From G963422275 sp963422275 (GTDB lineage Bacteria; Pseudomonadota; Alphaproteobacteria; Rhodobacterales; Rhodobacteraceae), in the NCBI GenBank assembly GCA_963422275.1, contig OY729418.1, positions 3,844,001 to 3,908,000 of the forward strand: a stretch of 64,000 nt of DNA, given 5' to 3'. The translations under genes and the position numbers were made by a program. Below, piece by piece: positions 46,268 through 55,914 of the stretch. Position 1 is the first letter of the stretch, and each line of letters starts with the position of its first letter. The notes beneath the pieces were generated by a model, which worked only from the letters and a program-made list of their open reading frames with translations, was not told the origin of the DNA and searched no databases.

Positions 46268-47554
46268 CTATTTGAGGCCCTTCTCTAACAAACGGAATCC
46301 TCCGTATTGTGCGCTGCCCGCCAAGTTTTCCTCGATGCGAATGAGTTGATTGTACTTGGCCGTGCGGTCCGAGCGAGACATCGATCCGGTCTTGATCTGA
46401 CCGCAGTTCATGGCGACTGCCAAGTCGGATATTGTTGTGTCTTCGGTCTCACCGGAACGGTGCGACATCACGGTCGTAAATCCGGAACGATGCGCAAAGT
46501 CCACAGCATCCCAAGTCTCGCTGAGAGTTCCGATTTGATTGACTTTGACAAGCAGAGAGTTACCACATTTAAGCTTGATTCCTTTGTCAAGCCGACGAAT
46601 ATTTGTCACGAAGATGTCATCACCAACGAGTTGCACGCTACTTCCCAGTCGTTCTGTCAGATCGACCCATCCATCCCAGTCGTTCTCAGAACATCCATCT
46701 TCAATCGAATAGATTGGATAGCTGTCGACGAGAGATGCCAAAAACTCAACATTCTCCTTGCTGCTCCGCCTGTTGCCTTCGCCTGTGAAATTGTAGGCGC
46801 CGTCAGAAAAGTACTCGGTAGACGCGCAGTCGAGTGCAAAAACGATGTCGCTTCCGGGCGACAAGCCTGCTGACAGAACCGCTCGTGTCAGGAAATCAAG
46901 AGCCTCTCCGGCGGAGGCAATGTCAGGAGCGAAGCCACCCTCATCGCCAACATTCGTTGAATGCGACGCACTGGAAAGTTCGCCTTTGAGAGCGTGAAAG
47001 ACCTCGGCACCCATCCGGACCGCTTCGCTAAAGCAGTCGGCCGAAACAGGGGCGATCATGAACTCTTGAAAATCAATAGGATTGTCGGCGTGCTTTCCAC
47101 CATTGATGACGTTGATCATGGGGACAGGCAGCATTCTGGCATTGGTTCCACCAACATATCTGTATAATGGAAGACTTGATGCTGAAGCCGCGGCCTTCGC
47201 AACAGCCAATGACACGCCTAGTATCGCATTTGCACCGAATCTGCTCTTGTTCTGAGTGCCATCGAGCTCTTGCATAAGCTGATCGATAAGAACTTGATCT
47301 GTAGCGTTCAGCCCGACCAAAGCCTCGGCGATTTCACCCCGTACTGTCTTGATTGCCAACTGGACGCCCTTGCCGCCGTACCGACCCTGATCGCCATCTC
47401 GCAGCTCTACCGCTTCGTGCGAACCCGTCGAGGCCCCCGATGGAACTGCAGCTCGGCCGGTGGCTCCGCAAGAGAGCGTTACGGTCGCCTCGACGGTCGG
47501 GTTGCCTCTGCTGTCGAGAATCTCTCGCCCATATACCTCAGATATTTCACTCAT
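46268..47554 (-). CDS. eno: Enolase
   Basis: Glycolytic interconversion of 2-phosphoglycerate and phosphoenolpyruvate. The 428-residue protein begins MSEISEVYGREILDSRGNPT, and contains VPSGASTGSHEAVELRDGD, the signature LLVKVNQIGTLSET and the catalytic region SHRSGETEDTTISDLAVA. The frame is open upstream of 47554, but homology begins there. Its ATG lies within the last codons of fur (8-nt overlap), so the two are probably co-transcribed and coupled. Confidence 0.98.
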   Translation of the reverse strand: MSEISEVYGREILDSRGNPTVEATVTLSCGATGRAAVPSGASTGSHEAVELRDGDQGRYGGKGVQLAIKTVRGEIAEALVGLNATDQVLIDQLMQELDGTQNKSRFGANAILGVSLAVAKAAASASSLPLYRYVGGTNARMLPVPMINVINGGKHADNPIDFQEFMIAPVSADCFSEAVRMGAEVFHALKGELSSASHSTNVGDEGGFAPDIASAGEALDFLTRAVLSAGLSPGSDIVFALDCASTEYFSDGAYNFTGEGNRRSSKENVEFLASLVDSYPIYSIEDGCSENDWDGWVDLTERLGSSVQLVGDDIFVTNIRRLDKGIKLKCGNSLLVKVNQIGTLSETWDAVDFAHRSGFTTVMSHRSGETEDTTISDLAVAMNCGQIKTGSMSRSDRTAKYNQLIRIEENLAGSAQYGGFRLLEKGLK

Positions 47555-47984
47555 CGGTGTTTGTTTCGTTTTTCTGTGAACGAATCGGCACTCCGTACAA
47601 TTCGAGTTTGTGCCCGCAAAGCTTGAACCCAAGTCGCTCGGCAATCTTTCGCTGAAGTTGCTCGATTTCGGGCTCGAGGAATTCGATCACCTCGCCCGAC
47701 ACGAGATCGATTAGATGGTCGTGGTGCGCACGCTCTGCGTCTTCATACCGGGAACGACCATCATGAAATTCAAGACGATCAAGAATGCCAACTTCTTCAA
47801 AGAGCTTAACCGTCCGGTAGACCGTTGCGATGGAGATGTTTGGGTCAAGACCCGAGGCTCGGGCATAGAGCTGGTCCACAGCCGGATGATCGGTTGATTC
47901 CTCAAGCGCCTTGACTATCGTCTTTCGCTGGTCTGTGAGGCGCAAACCCTTAGATTCGCACCTCGAAAGTATTGTTTCTGACAT
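47547..47984 (-). CDS. fur: Fur-family transcriptional regulator
   Basis: A metal-responsive DNA-binding repressor of 145 residues. The winged-helix region includes LRLTDQRKTIVKALEES and ISIATVYRTVKLFEEVGI, and the metal site region reads ERAHHDHLIDLVSGEVIEF with a C-terminal CGHKLELYG. No CxxC pairs are visible, as is common in alphaproteobacterial Fur/Mur. It may sense iron or manganese. The start at MSETILSRCESKGLRL (47984) is favoured; the frame is open to 48029. It lies between the antiporter gene, 51 nt upstream, and eno. Confidence 0.92.
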   Translation of the reverse strand: MSETILSRCESKGLRLTDQRKTIVKALEESTDHPAVDQLYARASGLDPNISIATVYRTVKLFEEVGILDRLEFHDGRSRYEDAERAHHDHLIDLVSGEVIEFLEPEIEQLQRKIAERLGFKLCGHKLELYGVPIRSQKNETNTDE

Positions 47985-48035
47985 ATTTCGGGTCTGAATT
48001 TTAGGCACGCATGATTTTCGCCGCCGCACTATGTC

Positions 48036-49286
48036 TCAGGTATCCCGGTTCCCACCTCTCGTCAACTGCTTTGCCACAGAACCAATCGTCAGCCCCTGCA
48101 CAAGTATCGAGAAAATCACGATTGAATAGGTCACCGTCAAAATGATTGGCTTCCATTCGCTTTCAGGAAGTGAGAGGGCCAAAGCGACCGAAATACCACC
48201 CTTCAGCCCACCCCAGGTCATGATTGGAATGACACCTGTGTAAAACTCACGGAACGGACGCAACAGCAGCACCGGCACTGCTACAGCGAAAAGCCGCGCA
48301 GCTAGCGCCAGCACAATCCCAAAAATCACGATGCGAAATTGATCCATTCCAAAGGTCACAACAAGGACCTCGATGCCGATCAGAAGAAAAAGAACTGCGT
48401 TAAGCAACTCATCGATCATCTGCCAAAATGAATTCACGTACTCGCGGGTTTCCCGTGACATGGCGTGCTTCATCCCCACATCTCCGATCAAAAGGCCGGC
48501 AGTCACTGCCATGATCGGCATTGATACATGTAGCGATGCTGCCAGCTGGCTGCCTCCCAGCACCAAGGCAAGAGTAACCAAGACTTCAAGAGAGGGGTCA
48601 TTGACATTCTTCATGATTTCGAAGGTCAGCCAACCAAGCAGTATTCCCAATAATGCACCTCCGACCGCTTCCTGAAGAAATAGCGTCACCGCATTGAATA
48701 GCCCGGTGCCGTGGGCATCAGGGCTTGGAAAGGCAATTGTCACCAAGGCAAGGAAAACCACATACCCCATGCCGTCATTGAAGAGGCTTTCGCCGGCAAT
48801 CTTGGTTTCCAACTCGCGTGGAAGGTTCGCGTTTCGAAGAATGCCTAGCACGGCAACGGGATCGGTTGGTGAAATCAAGGCACCAAAAACCAACGCGATT
48901 AGAATCGGAACACCAGCAAGGAATGAAAATCCTATTCCTGCAACGAGCGTGGAGACCGCCACGCCAATGGTGGCCAACAAAAGCACGGCCCAAGCCTGGT
49001 TCTTCAGCGACTGAAGGTTCACGTGAAGTGCGCCGGCGAAGAGAAGAACTCCCAGCATTCCCTCTAAGAGCGTTGTCGAAAAATTGATCCCAGTTACGAA
49101 TCTACGAACATCGCTCAGGACTCCAAAAGCAGGGAAAACGGCGTCGATTCCAATCATTGTCAGTGAAGCTGCAAGTGCGAAGACAAGAATTCCAATTGGG
49201 TTCGGCAGTTTTAGAGATATCCAGTTTAGGAAACCGAAAAGTGCTGCTAGCACGACCAGTAGAGACATGATTTGCATAAGGCTCAT
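48036..49286 (-). CDS. Na+/H+ antiporter, CPA1/NhaP type
   Basis: A polytopic membrane protein of 416 residues that exchanges cations for protons. Many hydrophobic helices run from MSLMQIMSLLVVLAALFG onward, with the CPA1 ion-binding motifs SPTDPVAVLGILRNANLP and ESLFNDGMGYVVF. AAGGGG lies 8 nt before the ATG at 49286, which supports this start over 49397. It is transcribed toward fur and eno. Confidence 0.92.
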   Translation of the reverse strand: MSLMQIMSLLVVLAALFGFLNWISLKLPNPIGILVFALAASLTMIGIDAVFPAFGVLSDVRRFVTGINFSTTLLEGMLGVLLFAGALHVNLQSLKNQAWAVLLLATIGVAVSTLVAGIGFSFLAGVPILIALVFGALISPTDPVAVLGILRNANLPRELETKIAGESLFNDGMGYVVFLALVTIAFPSPDAHGTGLFNAVTLFLQEAVGGALLGILLGWLTFEIMKNVNDPSLEVLVTLALVLGGSQLAASLHVSMPIMAVTAGLLIGDVGMKHAMSRETREYVNSFWQMIDELLNAVLFLLIGIEVLVVTFGMDQFRIVIFGIVLALAARLFAVAVPVLLLRPFREFYTGVIPIMTWGGLKGGISVALALSLPESEWKPIILTVTYSIVIFSILVQGLTIGSVAKQLTRGGNRDT

Positions 49287-49613
49287 ATGTATCCCCTTGG
49301 CTTTATCGCTTGATGCAGTCCGAAAGCTAACGGATTTCTTGTCGTTCGATTCCACTTCGATCTCAATAACGAAAAGATTGCATCTGCGAATTTCCATGCG
49401 AAACTAGCATTTTATTGACTGGGTCACCTTAACCGCCAAGCGTACGCAATTAACGGAAATCCTGGCAACCCGCTCTGGATATCGGCAAATCTCTTTAACT
49501 TGGAGAGGAAGCCATTCCATCGGTTCAATTCGCTCGGACACATTTCATGCGTACGCGCTGTGCCTTTTGATTGATTCCAATTTTTGGCATCTGCACTTTC
49601 TTGCAGCGATGAT

Positions 49614-50215
49614 TCACCTAGGTTCGGCGAGCCAAGTGAAGGGACGCGTCAAGGCGGCGTTGCGCACGCCGATAAAACCTCCGACCGCATTGCGCAGTTC
49701 GCGTGCGTTGCGGAACACTCCGTGCCCAAGCCACCGACGGGTCAGCTTGACGAAGAAGCTCTCAACCGCGTTCAGCCCATGAACTCGAAGTCGGGGTTAA
49801 GGGGAAGGTCCAGCACGGGTGCCTGGAAAACCGCCGCAAACGCCGTGCCCTTGAGGGAGACTGGCCGAGGATGGCACCGATCACGGTGCCGACCGGGATG
49901 GCCCGATCAAAGAAGCGCGGAGACTCCTGATGGCAATGCCGGTGAGCTTGCATGCAAGCGTCATCGTGGCGCCGCGCCCCTCTCAGCGACAGGCCCGGGC
50001 TGGATGCAGTCAAGTGCTTGGACCTTGATTTTCTTGTCGAGCAGCAGCACCCAACGCAGACCGACGCCCACGGCAGCGGCCCTTGGTGCAGTCGCAGAAT
50101 TTCGACGACCTTTCGGGGCACCACCGGCTTGCTGCCGGACGCGCGCCTCATCCCAAAGCTGACCGTCAATGCCTTCTTGCCGAACGTCCTATCAATCGCC
50201 CGCCCAGTACCTTTT
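49614..50215 (-). pseudogene. IS630-family transposase relic
   Basis: Translated on the minus strand in shifting frames it reads TFGKKALTVSFG, VVPRKVVEILRLHQ, then after several stops GLNAVESFFVKLTRRWLGHG and RELRNAVGGFIGVRNAA, the C-terminal part of an IS630-type DDE transposase. Frameshifts and stops are frequent. No terminal repeats were found. It occupies most of the 1.07-kb gap between the antiporter start and selO; the remainder (49287-49613, 50216-50356) contains nothing recognisable. Confidence 0.7.
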
Positions 50216-50356
50216 CGATGAGCGGGATGATGCGCACTGCCAGCCGAAGATGGAATACACTATCTTGCGGTTCCGATAACCGTCCGAAAAAGTTGGCTTT
50301 GAATAGAGAAAGAGCTTTTACGCCTTCAGGTTATCCTTCGTCAGCACTCCGAGTCA

Positions 50357-51832
50357 TCACGTGCCGCAGAATGTTCTCGTAACAATTTCGCTTGGACTAG
50401 GCCCTAGCGCATATTCGGCGTACTCAGGCTGTTCCGAATACGGCTGTGAAAGCACTGCCATAAGGTCTTCAAGAATCTGAAAATTCCCTTGGATAGCTGC
50501 AGAAATTGCCTGCTCGATCCTGTGATTCCGAGGTATGAACATCGGGTTTGAGCTCAACATCGCTTTCTGGCGTGCTGAAGCTGGGCGCCTTTCCGCTTCA
50601 AGTCGCTTTTTCCATTGCGAAAGCCAGTTATCGAAGCGCACGGAATCGGTGAATATTCCCCGTAGCTTCAATGCCGACATCTTGCAGGCATCCATCTCCG
50701 ACAGCAGCCTAAAAGCTATTGAGAAATCTCCATTAGCGGCCGCAAGCATCTCAAGAAATGAATTGATAAGCTGATTGTCGCCATCGCAACTGCGGGCAAG
50801 GCCAAGTTTTCTTGAGAACACCTGCATCCACGCTCGGTTGTAAGCGTCTTGAAATTCGTTAACTGAATCAGTGACGGCGGCAATCGCCTTGGGCTGATCC
50901 TCCCCAAGCAACGGAATCAGTGTCGTGGCAAATTGGGCAAGATTCCAGAGTCCAACGGCTGGCTGGTTGGAATAGGCGTATCTGCCACCGTGATCGATCG
51001 AGCTGAATACTTTGTACGGGTGAAAGCCGTCCATGAAGGCGCAAGGACCAAAATCGATGGTTTCTCCCGCAAGAGACATGTTGTCCGTATTCATGACACC
51101 GTGAATGAATCCAATGCCCATCCAGTCTGCAATCAACTGGGCTTGCCGCGCCACGACGCAATTCAAAAGCGAGAGAATCGGCTGTTTCGCGCTCTTAGCC
51201 TCGGGATAGAGATGTGCGATGACGTACTCGGCAAGTATCTTCAAGGCGGGAATGTCATTTCGTGCGTAAAAGTACTGGAATGTTCCAAATCGTACGTAAC
51301 ACGACGAAACCCGGGTCAGCACTGCTCCTGGGAACGCCGCTTCCCGATATACGGGCTCGCCGGTCGTAACCATCGCCAAGGCCCTTGTTGCTGCTATTCC
51401 CAGCGCCTGCAGGGCTTCTGAAACGACGTACTCTCTAATGACCGGCCCAATCCAAGCCCGGCCGTCAGCATTTCTTGAAAACGGGGTTGGCCCCGAACCT
51501 TTCAACTGGACGCCCCACCGTGCACCGTCAAGACCCACAGTCTCGCCCAGCAAAAGTGCACGCCCGTCGCCCAGGCTGGGAACCCAGCCACCGAATTGAT
51601 GCCCGGCATAGGCCATTGCAATTGGTTCAGCACCTTCCGGAACGGTGTTTCCCGCGAGCATTTGCACGCCAGCTTCGCTCTCTAGATAGCTTGGATCGAT
51701 GCCAAGGTCGGTGGCAAGATCCCGATTGACCAGGACAAGTCTTGGACAAGAAACTTGAGTGGGCGGAAGCCTTGCGAAGAACCGGTCTGGCAACCGGGAA
51801 TATGAATTATCAAACAGAATCGACGGAGTCAT
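50357..51832 (-). CDS. selO: Protein adenylyltransferase SelO (YdiU/UPF0061)
   Basis: A pseudokinase-fold enzyme of 491 residues that transfers AMP to Ser, Thr or Tyr of proteins, linked to redox stress. MAYAGHQFGGWVPSLGDGRA, LLGETV, QLKGSGPTPFSRNADGRA and IREYVVSEALQALGI are the conserved blocks, and HGVMNTDNMSLAGETIDFGP carries the metal-binding Asn and Asp. The C-terminus ends TRTFCGT, with a cysteine near where some family members have selenocysteine. It is transcribed toward the IS630 relic. Confidence 0.95.
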   Translation of the reverse strand: MTPSILFDNSYSRLPDRFFARLPPTQVSCPRLVLVNRDLATDLGIDPSYLESEAGVQMLAGNTVPEGAEPIAMAYAGHQFGGWVPSLGDGRALLLGETVGLDGARWGVQLKGSGPTPFSRNADGRAWIGPVIREYVVSEALQALGIAATRALAMVTTGEPVYREAAFPGAVLTRVSSCYVRFGTFQYFYARNDIPALKILAEYVIAHLYPEAKSAKQPILSLLNCVVARQAQLIADWMGIGFIHGVMNTDNMSLAGETIDFGPCAFMDGFHPYKVFSSIDHGGRYAYSNQPAVGLWNLAQFATTLIPLLGEDQPKAIAAVTDSVNEFQDAYNRAWMQVFSRKLGLARSCDGDNQLINSFLEMLAAANGDFSIAFRLLSEMDACKMSALKLRGIFTDSVRFDNWLSQWKKRLEAERRPASARQKAMLSSNPMFIPRNHRIEQAISAAIQGNFQILEDLMAVLSQPYSEQPEYAEYALGPSPSEIVTRTFCGT

Positions 51833-51894
51833 TCGAGGTGAAGCACCGAACAGCTTCTATTGGAGGCAAACTAAGGCACGGCAGAAAGTCCTTC

Positions 51895-52851
51895 CTACAG
51901 ACGTGAAATTCGTTCAAGCAGAAAATTGAAAAAGCCATCTACGTCTACCTCGTTCATCACCATGGCGTTCGGTTTGCGGTCAGTCACCCCCCACCAATCG
52001 ATCACCGTCATTCCGCAGGTAAGTTCCGAATTCGTCTCAATCTCGACGTTTACAAAGCGGCCCTGGAACAAGCTGGGATTAATCAAGTAGGCGATAACGC
52101 ATGGGTCATGCAACGGAGCGCCATCACTTCCGTATTTTTCACGGTCGAACCGCTCAAAAAAATCAGTCATTTCAGCAACAGCAGTGCAGGGTTTGCTACC
52201 AACGGAACGAAAGGCCTCAACACGTGCCGGCGTGGTCAATGCCTTGTGAGTAACATCCAAAGGCATTTGGACAATTGGAATTCCAGATCGAAACACGATT
52301 TCCGCAGCTTCGGGATCCACAAAAATATTGAACTCGGCTGTTGGTGTAACATTTCCAACTTCGAAGTAAGCACCACCCATAAGCACGATTTCCTGTACGC
52401 GTTCGGCAATTCCAGGGCACTTTTCCAATGCGGCCGCGATATTGGTCAAAGGACCCAGTGGGCATAGCGTCACAGACTTGCACGTTTCCATGTTGATCGT
52501 GTCAATGATGAAATCCACCGCATGTTGGCTTTGCAAGGGCATTTTGGGGTCTGGAAGGGTAGGGCCGTCAATCCCGGTCTTTCCGTGGACATGCTCGGCT
52601 GTGACCAAGTCGCGCTTCAGAGGCTTGTCATGTCCGGCGTAAACAGGCACTCTGGACCTTCCCGCAAGCTCGCAAACAATCCGTGCATTTCTCTTGGTGA
52701 GGGCGAGTGGGACGTTACCTGCAACGGCGGTGATCCCAATCACCTCTAGTTCAGGGCTCGCGAGTGCAGCAAGGATTGCCACCGCGTCATCTTGTCCGGG
52801 GTCTGTGTCGATGATTATCTTTCTAAGGCTGTCCAACTCAGCAATCTCCAT
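51895..52851 (-). CDS. Inosine-uridine-type nucleoside hydrolase
   Basis: Cleaves the N-glycosidic bond of ribonucleosides for base salvage. The 318-residue protein has the calcium-binding N-terminal motif IIIDTDPGQDDAVAILAA and the conserved GITAVAGNVPL, NIAAALEKCP, and AEFNIFVDPEAA blocks. Specificity is not predictable. It lies 62 nt upstream of selO on the same strand. No strong ribosome-binding site precedes the ATG. Confidence 0.94.
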   Translation of the reverse strand: MEIAELDSLRKIIIDTDPGQDDAVAILAALASPELEVIGITAVAGNVPLALTKRNARIVCELAGRSRVPVYAGHDKPLKRDLVTAEHVHGKTGIDGPTLPDPKMPLQSQHAVDFIIDTINMETCKSVTLCPLGPLTNIAAALEKCPGIAERVQEIVLMGGAYFEVGNVTPTAEFNIFVDPEAAEIVFRSGIPIVQMPLDVTHKALTTPARVEAFRSVGSKPCTAVAEMTDFFERFDREKYGSDGAPLHDPCVIAYLINPSLFQGRFVNVEIETNSELTCGMTVIDWWGVTDRKPNAMVMNEVDVDGFFNFLLERISRL

Positions 52852-53403
52852 TTGGCAAGTGATTTAGAAATGCGGACAGTATCTTGAGGCAACGCCTGTG
52901 GAAAGCCCTGTCTACAGCATTCAGACCGATTGGAGCTTCGCCATTGCTTCAAGAAATATATGTGTGTGGCTTGGCTGAACGATGTGGCAAGGCTCGCGAA
53001 TTTGCCGACTTCCCACCATCAAGATAAAATCTAAATGCTTTCCGCTTCGGTTTAGAGGTCATGCTGATGGACAGCGACCGGCCTTGCCCGAGAGGCTGCC
53101 TCACGGCGACCATGGCCAGTCCCTGCATGCGCTTCAAAAAAATCGACGAGTGGGCCCGTTGGCCACCCGCCGATCATTGAGATTCCGCGACTAAGACTTG
53201 GGTCCAAGATTGTGACTGGCACCAGCAGGGGCTTATGACGAACTGCGCATCGCATGAAAATCACATTTTCAAGCGAAACCAATATGCTACTACTACGCAG
53301 TGTTGTTCACCCCTAAAACCGATTCAGGAAAGTCACAAACCAAGACAAGCATCCAGTGTGCCTGGCCGCCCTGAGAATTTTCGCCACCTCTCGCAATATT
53401 GCG
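52852..53403. other. Intergenic region between nucleoside hydrolase and iron-binding protein genes
   Basis: About 550 bp with only short overlapping open frames on both strands. A minus-strand frame (53282-53052) reads IGGWPTGPLVDFFEAHAG, which I do not recognise. The region may be a decayed gene or IS piece; I see no terminal repeats or RNA gene. Confidence 0.4.
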
Positions 53404-54414
53404 TCAACCGTCAAAGTCGACTTCTTCAACAAGCCGCAAGGAAAGCGGACGCAACTTGGCAATGTCCGTGAGCGACAACTTGTCTTGATCCGGTTCTCCC
53501 CAAGAAGCGACAAGGTCCGAGCGGTTCGTGCCGGGATCCACTGGATATTCATGGTTTACGTTGGCATACAACTCTTGGGCTTCAGATGAAGCGAGAAACT
53601 CCATAAGCTTGAGCGTGTTTTCGCGGTTTGGGGATGCCTTGGTCATGGCCATGCCCGAGACATTCATGTGGGTTCCGCCCCCTTCAAAGACAGGAAACAC
53701 GATCCTGACGGAATTTGCCCATTCCTGCTGCTCAACATCCTCAAGCATTTTCCCCATGTAGTAAGTGTTGCCAAGAGAAATGTCGCACACACCTGCCCAG
53801 ATCGCCTTCACCTGCGCTCGGTCGTTACCTTGCGGTTTTCGCGCCAGGTTGCCCTTGACCGCCTGTAGCCACTCTTTGGCAAAATCTTCTCCCTTGTGTA
53901 AAATCAAGGCCGAAATGAGTGCTAAATTGTACGCGTGGGTTCCTGAGCGAGTGCAGATGCGCCCTTGCCATTTGGAGTCAGCGAGATCATCGTAAGTCGT
54001 TATCTCACCGTCTGGGACTCGCGCGCGAGACGCGTAAACCACGCGTCCACGAAGCGTCAACGCAAACCAATGATTTCTGGCGTCGCGAAATTCCTCCGGA
54101 ATGACCTGCAAAGCGTCGGATTCAATGGCCTGAATTACGCCCGCCTCTACAGCGGCGTGAAGACGGGAAATGTCCACCGTCATGATCAAATCAGCGGGCG
54201 AGCGGTCGCCTTCAGCGACCAAACGTTCCACTAGGCCCTTATTTAGGAAAGCAACATTGACCTTTATGCCAGTGCGCTCGGTGAAACGAGCAAACAGCGG
54301 CTCGATCAGTTCCGGCTGCCGATAGGAATATACATTCACTTCTGCAGCACTTGCGGTTCCGTCGCCAATGAGAAGGGACAATAAGACAAGCCCCGGAATA
54401 AGATTGAATTTCAT
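53404..54414 (-). CDS. Ferric-iron ABC transporter substrate-binding protein (FbpA/FutA type)
   Basis: A periplasmic binding protein of 336 residues that captures ferric iron. A signal peptide (MKFNLIPGLVLLSLLIGDGTASA) is followed by EVNVYSYRQPELIEPLFARF, GTHAYNLALISALI, and the GNTYYMGKML segment with the tyrosine pair expected for iron binding. GAAGGAG precedes the ATG. No permease or ATPase gene is adjacent, so its transporter partners lie elsewhere or are lost. Confidence 0.93.
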   Translation of the reverse strand: MKFNLIPGLVLLSLLIGDGTASAAEVNVYSYRQPELIEPLFARFTERTGIKVNVAFLNKGLVERLVAEGDRSPADLIMTVDISRLHAAVEAGVIQAIESDALQVIPEEFRDARNHWFALTLRGRVVYASRARVPDGEITTYDDLADSKWQGRICTRSGTHAYNLALISALILHKGEDFAKEWLQAVKGNLARKPQGNDRAQVKAIWAGVCDISLGNTYYMGKMLEDVEQQEWANSVRIVFPVFEGGGTHMNVSGMAMTKASPNRENTLKLMEFLASSEAQELYANVNHEYPVDPGTNRSDLVASWGEPDQDKLSLTDIAKLRPLSLRLVEEVDFDG

Positions 54415-54504
54415 GGTAGACTCCTTCGCACTCAAATACATGACTAAAATACTTGGTTATTTAAGTTGGCGGAGCCAGTCAACCCTGCCCGGGTAAAAAG
54501 TTGG

Positions 54505-55332
54505 CTATTCCTGAATTTTAACGAGATTCCATGCCGCTTCCATTGTTCCCTTTGGCAATTGTTCCATATTTACGGTGAATCCACTGCAAATCGACTCCAT
54601 GCGTTCGAAGCGGCGGAGAAACTTTGAGTTCGCCAATCGAAGCGACGCTTCCGGGTCCACACCTAGGTGTCGAGCCAAATTGGAAATGGCAAACAGAAGG
54701 TCTCCAAACTCCTCTTCTATCTCGGCTTCGCTACCGCTTGACCGAGCCTCGGCAAGTTCTGCGATCTCCTCCGATACCTTGTGGAGCACTTCCTTGGCAC
54801 TCGGCCAGTCGAAGCCCACACGGGAAGCTCGCTGTTGGATTTTACTTGTGCGCGTTAGCTCGGGGAGGCTGGCGGCAATTCCGGACATAGTACCACTTTC
54901 GCCCCTTGAACTACGCTCCCGGGCCTTGATAGTCTCCCACTGGCGGGACACCGCAGATCGACTGGCAGTTTGCTTGCCGTCCCAGAAGACATGGGGATGG
55001 CGGTTCACCATTTTGTCGGAAACCACCCTAACAATGCTCTGGAAGTCAAACAGACCTTGCTCGTTCCCAAGCTGTGCATGGTATACTGTTTGAAAGAGCA
55101 GGTCGCCAAGTTCGGATTCCAAGTCTTTCCAGTCTTTGCGCAGTATCGCGTCGGCAACCTCATGGGCTTCCTCGATTGTGAACGTAGAAATGGATTTGAA
55201 GTCCTGTTCTCGGTCCCAAACGCATCCACGTTCAGGGTCACGCAGCCGCCGCATGATTTCAAGTAACCGTGGGACCCCTCCGTCCGAGTCCAGGCACAGC
55301 TTCTGACTTCTGTCAACTTCGTCCTCATCCAT
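54505..55332 (-). CDS. mazG: Nucleoside triphosphate pyrophosphohydrolase MazG
   Basis: Hydrolyses (d)NTPs to monophosphates and limits aberrant nucleotides. The 275-residue protein has two MazG domains; the first carries CVWDREQDFKSIS, TIEEAHEVADAI and ELGDLLFQTVYHAQ, and the second KVSEEIAELAEA and EEFGDLLFAISNLARHLG. Both show the ExxE...ExxD metal pattern. AGGAG precedes the ATG at 55332; an upstream start at 55383 is less likely. It is followed, 90 nt on, by the iron-binding protein gene. Confidence 0.95.
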   Translation of the reverse strand: MDEDEVDRSQKLCLDSDGGVPRLLEIMRRLRDPERGCVWDREQDFKSISTFTIEEAHEVADAILRKDWKDLESELGDLLFQTVYHAQLGNEQGLFDFQSIVRVVSDKMVNRHPHVFWDGKQTASRSAVSRQWETIKARERSSRGESGTMSGIAASLPELTRTSKIQQRASRVGFDWPSAKEVLHKVSEEIAELAEARSSGSEAEIEEEFGDLLFAISNLARHLGVDPEASLRLANSKFLRRFERMESICSGFTVNMEQLPKGTMEAAWNLVKIQE

Positions 55333-55914
55333 TGAAATCTCCTGATTGAGCCTGTTTGTATGAAGTCGGATACGGTCGGGCAATCAAATCATCGAGGGTG
55401 CCCCTAAACCATCGGGTGTATTGAGCGATCTGTCTAGCCAGTCTGCCGGCTGCAAGAATGTCCGGAACCTCGAACATGTGCTGATGCTGCAATTAATTCG
55501 CAGGCATTCGCAAAGATTGATCATTCGCGTCCAGGCTACTTTCCAATAGCAGGACTTCCGATAAAAAAATCCGCTTCTAGCATTTTTGGATGGAAGATAC
55601 AGATGAGCAGCCAGCGGTCCCGCAACAGACAGACCCCACGAAACTGCGAATGTTCGATCAGTTTTGACCGACTCATAAACCAAGCACGCGAATTTCTGCG
55701 GATGCTGGGCCGGTCAATCATATGCAGAACGATTGCAGTCTGCTTGTACATTCGGCAATGCCGTTGCATGAGTATATGCAAGCAAGAGCGATCTCTTCGG
55801 GAGACCGTGCTCATTTGGTGAAACTCACGCAGCATCGAAGCCGCTTGAATGTGTTCCAGAGATCCCAATTTGAGTTGCTGCCAAAATCGGTGACAGACTT
55901 GGCAAGGTCTGTCT
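55333..55914. other. Intergenic region between peptide transporter operon and mazG
   Basis: About 580 bp. A 110-codon minus-strand frame (55868-55536) and shorter plus-strand frames overlap each other and match no family I know; none has a convincing ribosome-binding site. The part beside 55332 should hold the mazG promoter. No terminator with a clear T-run was found after the transporter operon. Confidence 0.4.

Noticed and set aside
55536..55868. 110-codon minus-strand frame
   Set aside because: No ribosome-binding site, no similarity, and overlapping frames of similar length on the other strand.
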